Source: Oscillospiraceae bacterium (lineage in GTDB: Bacteria; Bacillota; Clostridia; Oscillospirales; Ruminococcaceae). From it: a DNA stretch of 18,822 nt. The stretch is from the NCBI GenBank assembly GCA_900768125.1, contig CAAGBS010000020.1, positions 1 to 18,822 on the forward strand, given 5' to 3'. How positions within the stretch are numbered: the stretch's first letter is position 1; each line of letters begins with the position of its first letter. The position numbers were made by a program, and so were the translations under genes. The notes under the pieces were generated by a model. It ran no database searches. It was not told where the DNA came from and saw only the letters and a program-made list of their open reading frames with translations. Positions 15,095 through 18,822 of the stretch are shown one piece after another.

Positions 15095-15370
15095 ATGTAC
15101 ACAGACATCACTTTAAAGTGCAAGGACTGCGGCGCTGACTTCGTTTTCACCGCAGGCGAGCAGGAGTTCTATGCAGAGAAGGGCTTCACAAACCAGCCCC
15201 AGAGATGCAAGGCTTGCCGCGACGCTAAGAAGAATGCCGGCAAGAGCGGCAGAACCTTCTACGAGGCTACTTGCGCTGGCTGCGGCGGTATCGCAAAGGT
15301 TCCCTTCGAGCCGAAGGAAGACAGACCCGTATACTGCAGCGACTGCTTCGCAAAGATGAGAGGCGAGTAA
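15095..15370 (+). CDS. Small zinc-ribbon domain protein
   Basis: A 91-residue protein with four CxxC pairs: C9-C12, C38-C41, C60-C63 and C81-C84, enough for two zinc sites. The layout (LKCKDCG near the start, FTNQPQRCKACR, then CAGCGG and VYCSDCF) matches the short clostridial zinc-ribbon family known as probable zinc-binding/zf-trcl proteins. Function is unknown; nucleic acid binding is plausible for this fold but is inference. The ATG at 15095 has GAGG 8 nt upstream; an in-frame TTG at 15062 lies inside the tRNA-like sequence and lacks a ribosome site. It follows the sigma factor gene by 108 bases without an obvious promoter of its own, and ends at the strong terminator at 15462-15494. Confidence 0.85.
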   Translation: MYTDITLKCKDCGADFVFTAGEQEFYAEKGFTNQPQRCKACRDAKKNAGKSGRTFYEATCAGCGGIAKVPFEPKEDRPVYCSDCFAKMRGE

Positions 15371-15461
15371 TCGGCCCGCCCGGATTGGTTGGTATTTTCT
15401 CTCAGAAACTAGCATTTACATCGCAAATTTCTATAGAACCTATTGATCAACTCGCAAAAAG

Positions 15462-15494
15462 ATCCCTCCCGGTCACGCCGGGAGGGATTTTTTT
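15462..15494 (+). terminator. Strong Rho-independent terminator
   Basis: ATCCCTCCCGG and CCGGGAGGGAT form a perfect 11-bp stem with a 5-nt loop (15462-15488), running directly into seven T residues. It ends the sigma factor/zinc-ribbon transcription unit. The 90 bases between the zinc-ribbon stop and this site show nothing else. Confidence 0.95.
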
Positions 15495-15499
15495 ATTTA

Positions 15500-15658
15500 G
15501 GGAACCTCTAAAAACCGGTGCGAAAAGCAAAAATGGGCAGGGTGTGCCAGATTCTAGGAAAGCCGACGAAGTAAGGCTGTATGCCTTACGAGGAGGTTTG
15601 ACGACGAAGATGGCGCGCACTGCACAATTTTGCTCACATGAGGTTTTGAGAGGTGACC
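15500..15658. mobile_element. MITE-like element of about 159 bp
   Basis: The ends are imperfect terminal inverted repeats: GGGAACCTCTAAAAACC on the left, and GGTCACCTCTCAAAACC read inward from the right. TTTA flanks both ends (15496-15499 and 15659-15662), consistent with a 4-bp target duplication. Inside is a perfect hairpin GTAAGGC-TGTAT-GCCTTAC (15571-15589), flanked by GACGAAG direct repeats. No transposase is encoded, so a full-length relative elsewhere would have to mobilise it. The parent IS family is not assigned. The right end stops 5 bases short of the serpin stop codon, so serpin transcripts run into it. Confidence 0.65.
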
Positions 15659-15663
15659 TTTAT

Positions 15664-16983
15664 TCAAAGTTCGTAAATGGTGCCGGTGAAAAGCGGCTGA
15701 CCGTCATAGCCGGTGACAACGAAAAGGAACGGTCTGTCCAGCACGAAGTCTATCTCCTGGATATCCTCCGCCGGAGCCGCCGAGCCGCACAGCAGTATCT
15801 CGGTGAACGCCGCGGCGGTGCAGCCCTCCTCGTCTATAGTCACCCGCGCGGACTGCTTCGCTGAGTCAACGTACAGCCCGCCGGAGGGACTGAGCGCCGA
15901 GAAATCCGCAGAATCGCTGAAAATATCAGTCACGCCGAGCGCCTGAAGCCCGTCCCTCAGGTCGATGGTGGAGGTCGCGTCAAACTTCGGGACTGAGAGA
16001 TTCACCCGCATATAGCGGCTGTTTTCGTAGCCGTCCCCCTCGGTCAGCGGTCGGAGATAATTCCCCGAATCCAGCACGTCATCGACCGATTTATCCTCGT
16101 CCGGGAGTATCAGCCACATGTCCCCGCCGTTCACGAACCCCTGCCGCACGGCGCTGAAGTCATCGCCCCAGTAGTAATACCGCTCGAAGCTCTGGTTCAT
16201 GAAATCCGTTTCCACATCGCCCGAGGGAGCATGGAAAGTCCGGGAGTCGGTGAGATTTTTGTTGAACTCGTCGTCCCAGCGGCCCTTGAAGTACACCGTG
16301 GAATACAGCGCCAGCAGCGTTTCCGCTGGCGGTGCGACTGAATCCACTGCGTCTTTCAGCATTCCTCCGGTCTGCTTGCTGAGCCAGTCCCGGATAGCCG
16401 CTGTCATCTCGTCCGTGCCGAATTTCCCCGCGTGGGTGGAGGCGTAGTAGCTTCCCGCCATGGTGTTTATCGTTCCACGGTCGGTCTGCAGGTCGTCCGA
16501 GAGCCATATCGAGTTCGCGAGCAGGCTCGTCAGCGTGCCGTCGTCGCAGTAGTTGGAGTTCCACACCTGCCCCGCCTGCGTGCGGAGCGTTTCGATATCC
16601 GGGGCGTTCATCAGTTCAAGTATCTGCCCGCGGCTTTCCCCCGAGGCGCACTCCGCGAGCATCGAAAGCGCCATGTACAGGCTTAGCGGCGAGTACGCGC
16701 GGTTCTCCTGCGCGCCGGAAAGGAAAGTCCGCGTGCTGTCGCCGTAGAAGTCCCACAGGGTGTCGCTGTAGCCCTCCGGTGCGGAATCACGCTGCTTCCT
16801 GAGGGATTCATGCCATTTGTCCCAGCCGGTCTCGCCGTCGCTGGGGTACTGCACCATCTTCGGGTAGACCGGTTCGGTCGCCGTGACCGCCGCCGCCTGA
16901 CTGCAGCCGGTGGAGAGCAGTATTCCAAGAGCCGCCAGCAGCGCGGCTGATTTTTTCCTGCGTAAAGTGTGAGTATTTTTCAT
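15664..16983 (-). CDS. Serpin (serine protease inhibitor) lipoprotein
   Basis: A 439-residue serpin with a lipoprotein signal peptide: basic start, hydrophobic segment 12-25 and lipobox LSTG-C27, so it should be lipid-anchored outside the membrane. Serpins trap serine or cysteine proteases by a suicide conformational change. Family features: YSPLSLYMALSMLAECASG (95-113), NSIWLSDD, LLALYSTVYFKGRWDDEF, and the C-terminal signature DRPFLFVV. The reactive-loop hinge is EEGCTAAAFTE (385-395); taking E385 as P17 puts the cleaved bond at Ser401-Ala402 (inference). P14 is Cys rather than the usual Thr/Ser, while the P12-P10 alanines needed for insertion are present, so an inhibitory serpin is likely. 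AAAGGCAGG precedes the ATG. The gene is divergent from ribU, and a MITE-like element abuts its stop. Confidence 0.93.
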   Translation of the reverse strand: MKNTHTLRRKKSAALLAALGILLSTGCSQAAAVTATEPVYPKMVQYPSDGETGWDKWHESLRKQRDSAPEGYSDTLWDFYGDSTRTFLSGAQENRAYSPLSLYMALSMLAECASGESRGQILELMNAPDIETLRTQAGQVWNSNYCDDGTLTSLLANSIWLSDDLQTDRGTINTMAGSYYASTHAGKFGTDEMTAAIRDWLSKQTGGMLKDAVDSVAPPAETLLALYSTVYFKGRWDDEFNKNLTDSRTFHAPSGDVETDFMNQSFERYYYWGDDFSAVRQGFVNGGDMWLILPDEDKSVDDVLDSGNYLRPLTEGDGYENSRYMRVNLSVPKFDATSTIDLRDGLQALGVTDIFSDSADFSALSPSGGLYVDSAKQSARVTIDEEGCTAAAFTEILLCGSAAPAEDIQEIDFVLDRPFLFVVTGYDGQPLFTGTIYEL

Positions 16984-17013
16984 TCTGACCTGCCTTTCTC
17001 AGCGTTGTGCCTT

Positions 17014-17040
17014 TTGTATATAATACAAGACTGCGCGCAG
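17014..17040. promoter_or_regulatory. Two palindromes over the serpin promoter region
   Basis: TTGTAT-ATA-ATACAA (17014-17028, perfect 6-bp arms) and CTGCGCGCAG (17031-17040, perfect) lie side by side 31-57 bases upstream of the serpin start. The first contains the likely -10 (TATTAT or TATATA on the minus strand). No good -35 is visible, which would fit an activator-dependent or repressed promoter. A further perfect 14-bp palindrome, ATTTTTCGAAAAAT, lies at 17050-17063. Confidence 0.4.
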
Positions 17041-17075
17041 AAAGGCTGCATTTTTCGAAAAATCGTCCTCCCCTA

Positions 17076-17104
17076 TTGACAAAATCGCACGGCGGGTATA
17101 TAAT
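17076..17104 (+). promoter_or_regulatory. Promoter of the ribU transcript
   Basis: TTGACA (17076-17081), a 17-base spacer and TATAAT (17099-17104). Transcription should start near 17111, right at a stable hairpin (CGGCGA-GCGT-TCGCCG, 17112-17127) that precedes the FMN aptamer and may protect the 5' end. Confidence 0.85.
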
Positions 17105-17144
17105 GTAATTACGGCGAGCGTTCGCCGAATACATTTTATATCTG

Positions 17145-17248
17145 TTTCGGGGCGGAGTGAAATTCTCCACCGGCGGTGAAAGTCCGCGAGCGTTACGCTG
17201 AACCGGTGAGATTCCGGTACCGACGGTATAGTCCGGATGAAAGAATCA
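17145..17248 (+). promoter_or_regulatory. FMN riboswitch (RFN element)
   Basis: The stretch carries the conserved RFN blocks in order: CGGGGCGGAGTGAAATTC, then CACCGGCGGTGAAAGTCCGC, GAACCGGTGAGATTCCGGT, ACCGACGGTATAGTCCGGAT and GAAAGAA. RFN aptamers bind flavin mononucleotide and shut off riboflavin synthesis or uptake genes when FMN is plentiful. It precedes ribU with an attenuator-like hairpin in between, so control is most likely at transcription termination. Confidence 0.97.
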
Positions 17249-17288
17249 GAAAACAAGTGTGTTATCGCTTCTGCGTGCATATTTGCGC

Positions 17289-17328
17289 CCCCTGTACAGC
17301 ATTTTGTGCGTGCAGGGGCTTTCTGTTT
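17289..17328 (+). terminator. Attenuator hairpin of the FMN riboswitch
   Basis: CCCCTGTAC (17289-17297) pairs with GTGCAGGGG (17310-17318), one T-G pair, followed by CTTTCTGTTT. It lies between the aptamer and the ribU ribosome site (GGAGG at 17341-17345), the usual place for the FMN-dependent terminator. Confidence 0.75.
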
Positions 17329-17350
17329 CCCCAGAACAATGGAGGAAAAC

Positions 17351-17989
17351 ATGAACAACACAACGACTAAGACAAAACAGACTTTCGACGTCCGCAGGCT
17401 GGTTTTCACTGCGCTGCTCAGCGCGATAGCAGTGGTGCTGATGAAGTTCCTGTCGTTCAAGCTGCCGATTATGCCGGGATTTATCAGCTTTGATTTCTCC
17501 GATGTCCCCGCGCTTCTCGCGTCCCTCACGATGGGACCGGTCTCCGGTGCGGCGGTGTGCCTTATCAAGAACTTGGGCGGATTCCTGCTTGCAGGCTCGA
17601 TGACGGGCGGCGTCGGCGAGGTGTCAAACTTTATCCTCGGCTGTCTGCTGGTCATTCCCGCCGGACTCATCGCAAACAAGACCGGGCACTCCACAAAGCA
17701 TGTGGTCTTCGCGTGCCTTGCGGGAGCGGTCTCAATGGCTGTTCTGGGGCTTGTCACCAACTATTTTATAGTCTATCCGCTGTACACCGCAGTAATGCCG
17801 ATGGAAGCAATAATCGGAATGTACCAGGCTATCTGGTCAGGCGCTGATTCTCTTATGAAGTGCCTGGTGGTATTCAATCTGCCGTTCACTTTCGTAAAGG
17901 GACTTATCGCAGTGCTGATATCCCTGCCGCTTTACAAGAGGCTCCGCCCGGTATTCAACAGCAATTTCCGCACACGCACAGAAATATAA
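17351..17989 (+). CDS. ribU: Riboflavin ECF transporter substrate-binding subunit RibU
   Basis: A 212-residue membrane protein of the RibU type, the S component that captures riboflavin and works with a shared energising module (EcfA1, EcfA2, EcfT) encoded elsewhere. Hydrophobic helices lie at about 17-35, 50-72, 75-105, 117-145 and 170-195. Family motifs include FISFDFSDVPALLASLTMGP (44-63), the IKNL segment (72-75) and GGVGEVSNFILG (86-97). GGAGG 5-6 nt upstream sets the start at 17351; an in-frame ATG at 17237 lies inside the riboswitch and would make no sense. FMN control by the upstream riboswitch agrees with the assignment. The DUF5662 gene follows 30 bases later and may be co-transcribed. 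Confidence 0.95.
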   Translation: MNNTTTKTKQTFDVRRLVFTALLSAIAVVLMKFLSFKLPIMPGFISFDFSDVPALLASLTMGPVSGAAVCLIKNLGGFLLAGSMTGGVGEVSNFILGCLLVIPAGLIANKTGHSTKHVVFACLAGAVSMAVLGLVTNYFIVYPLYTAVMPMEAIIGMYQAIWSGADSLMKCLVVFNLPFTFVKGLIAVLISLPLYKRLRPVFNSNFRTRTEI

Positions 17990-18019
17990 GCCGCCCGCCA
18001 GCGGCAAAAGGAGCAAAAA

Positions 18020-18565
18020 ATGTCGCTGAAAGGCTTTTTCGGACACCTTGGAACCATAACCCGCCACCGCCACTGCGTGATAGCGCACTGCGCAAAAGCC
18101 GGGATACTGTGGCAGGGGCTTCGCCACGACCTGTCGAAATACTCCCCCACCGAATTCATACCCGGCGTGAAGTACTACCAGGGCACCCGCAGCCCCAACG
18201 AGGCGGAGCGTGAACTAAAGGGATATTCCCTCGCGTGGATGCACCACAAGGGGCGCAACCGCCATCACTTTGAATACTGGATAGACGTGGATCCGGTGGA
18301 AAAGGTATACAAGCCGGTGAAAATGCCGCTGAGATTCCTTGCGGAGATGTTCTGCGACCGTGTCGCGGCAAGCAAGATATACCGCGGCGGCAAGTACAGG
18401 GATTCCGACCCGCTGGATTACTTCATGGCGCGGAAGCCGACCCGTTCGATACACCCGGAGACCTCGGACATGCTGGAAAAGCTGCTGCGAATGCTCGCCG
18501 ATGATGGCGAGGAAGCCGCTTTCAGCTATCTCCGCGCGCTGGTGAAAGCAAAAAAGGAATACTGA
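18020..18565 (+). CDS. DUF5662 family protein, HD-like
   Basis: A 181-residue soluble protein of the DUF5662 family, function unknown to me. Conserved features are an H-x-H pair near the start (H16-H18), HDLSKYSPTEF (36-46), HHKGRNRHHFEYW (75-87) and CDRVAASKIY (112-121). The order of H, HD, HH and D residues recalls metal-dependent HD phosphohydrolases, so a metal-binding fold is likely, but substrate and activity are not known. AAAAGGAG lies about 7 nt before the ATG. It begins 30 bases after ribU with no terminator between, so it probably shares the riboswitch-controlled transcript. Whether it has a flavin-related role is speculation. The gene is followed by a repeat-rich gap and no other gene to the window end. 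Confidence 0.8.
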   Translation: MSLKGFFGHLGTITRHRHCVIAHCAKAGILWQGLRHDLSKYSPTEFIPGVKYYQGTRSPNEAERELKGYSLAWMHHKGRNRHHFEYWIDVDPVEKVYKPVKMPLRFLAEMFCDRVAASKIYRGGKYRDSDPLDYFMARKPTRSIHPETSDMLEKLLRMLADDGEEAAFSYLRALVKAKKEY

Positions 18566-18593
18566 TAAATTGATTTGAAATTAAATGGCGGGA

Positions 18594-18822
18594 GGGGCAA
18601 ACAGGACGTTTGCCCCCACGCCCCAGAGCGCAGCATGGACGCTGCGCATTCAAGGGCGGGAGGGGCAAGCCCCTCCCCTACGTTTTTTGCAATTGAATAA
18701 ATCTAACGCGCGAAGCGCAATTGTTTTTCGGTTCCTTTTGTCACAAAAGGAACCGGGGAGTGGGGCAGCCCCCCACTACTCCGTGCGAAGCACGGCGCCT
18801 TCGCACGGAGTGCGGCACAAAG
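18594..18822. repeat. Palindrome-rich intergenic block, including copy B of the repeat
   Basis: Five strong palindromes in about 220 bases: GGGGCAAAC/GTTTGCCCC (18594-18616), GCGCAGC/GCTGCGC (18628-18647), GGGAGGGGC/GCCCCTCCC (18658-18677), a 13-bp arm pair CGGTTCCTTTTGT/ACAAAAGGAACCG (18729-18755), and CTCCGTGCGAAG/CTTCGCACGGAG (near 18779-18810). The part 18714-18765 matches copy A (about 9800-9855) in reverse orientation, and GGCGGGAGGGGCAA occurs twice within the block (18588 and 18655). No T-tract of terminator type follows these stems and no coding signal is seen. The element may continue past the window. Confidence 0.75.

Noticed and set aside
17237..17350. Longer ribU start inside the riboswitch
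   Set aside because: The ATG belongs to the FMN aptamer (GGATGAAAG), and the ATG at 17351 has a GGAGG site and matches the family start.

Overview
The window reads as chromosome of a low-oxygen Gram-positive bacterium of the class Clostridia, probably an Oscillospiraceae/Ruminococcus-like gut organism. Grounds: moderately high GC with strong TTGACA-17-TATAAT promoters and AGGAGG ribosome sites, an IreB homologue, an FMN riboswitch driving an ECF riboflavin transporter (RibU), a SigH-like sigma factor, an oxygen-labile class I fumarase subunit, a lipoprotein serpin and a giant secreted GLUG-repeat protein. The taxon is an inference from gene content only.

Layout. (1) 1-6162, minus strand: one open frame of at least 2054 codons, cut by the window edge, encoding a secreted surface protein with five GLUG-type modules, a beta-sandwich (MBG-like) region and Cys-pair segments. 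(2) 6163-6613 has no gene; it holds that gene's promoter, a 16-bp palindrome upstream of it, and two minus-strand hairpins behind tRNA-Leu(CAG) (6614-6700). (3) 6701-6957 holds back-to-back promoters for the tRNA and for a plus-strand operon: DUF3810 membrane protein, RluA-type pseudouridine synthase, HAD phosphatase (6958-9629). (4) 9630-9917 is a convergent gap filled with tight palindromes; one block recurs inverted at 18714-18765. (5) Minus strand: ireB (11369-11614) followed by a MATE exporter (9918-11282). (6) 11615-11973 (about 360 bases) holds the ireB promoter, a minus-strand terminator, an AT-rich stretch and the promoter plus leader hairpin of a DivIVA-like gene. (7) Plus strand: DivIVA-like acidic coiled-coil protein, a stand-alone fumarase beta subunit, a sigma factor, a tRNA-like relic, and a zinc-ribbon protein with a strong terminator. 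(8) 15500-15658 is a MITE-like insertion against the 3' end of a minus-strand serpin gene. (9) Divergent from the serpin: promoter, FMN riboswitch, attenuator, ribU, then a DUF5662 gene. (10) 18566-18822 is another palindrome-rich intergenic block.

Functionally this is a mosaic of housekeeping and envelope genes rather than one pathway. The clearest regulatory unit is the FMN riboswitch over ribU. The most unusual items are the tRNA-like sequence between the sigma factor and zinc-ribbon genes, the cysteine-rich form of the GLUG repeats, the paired inverted palindromic elements with compensatory base changes, the MITE, and the fumarase beta gene without an adjacent alpha gene. I found no CRISPR array, phage, conjugative element or defence cassette.
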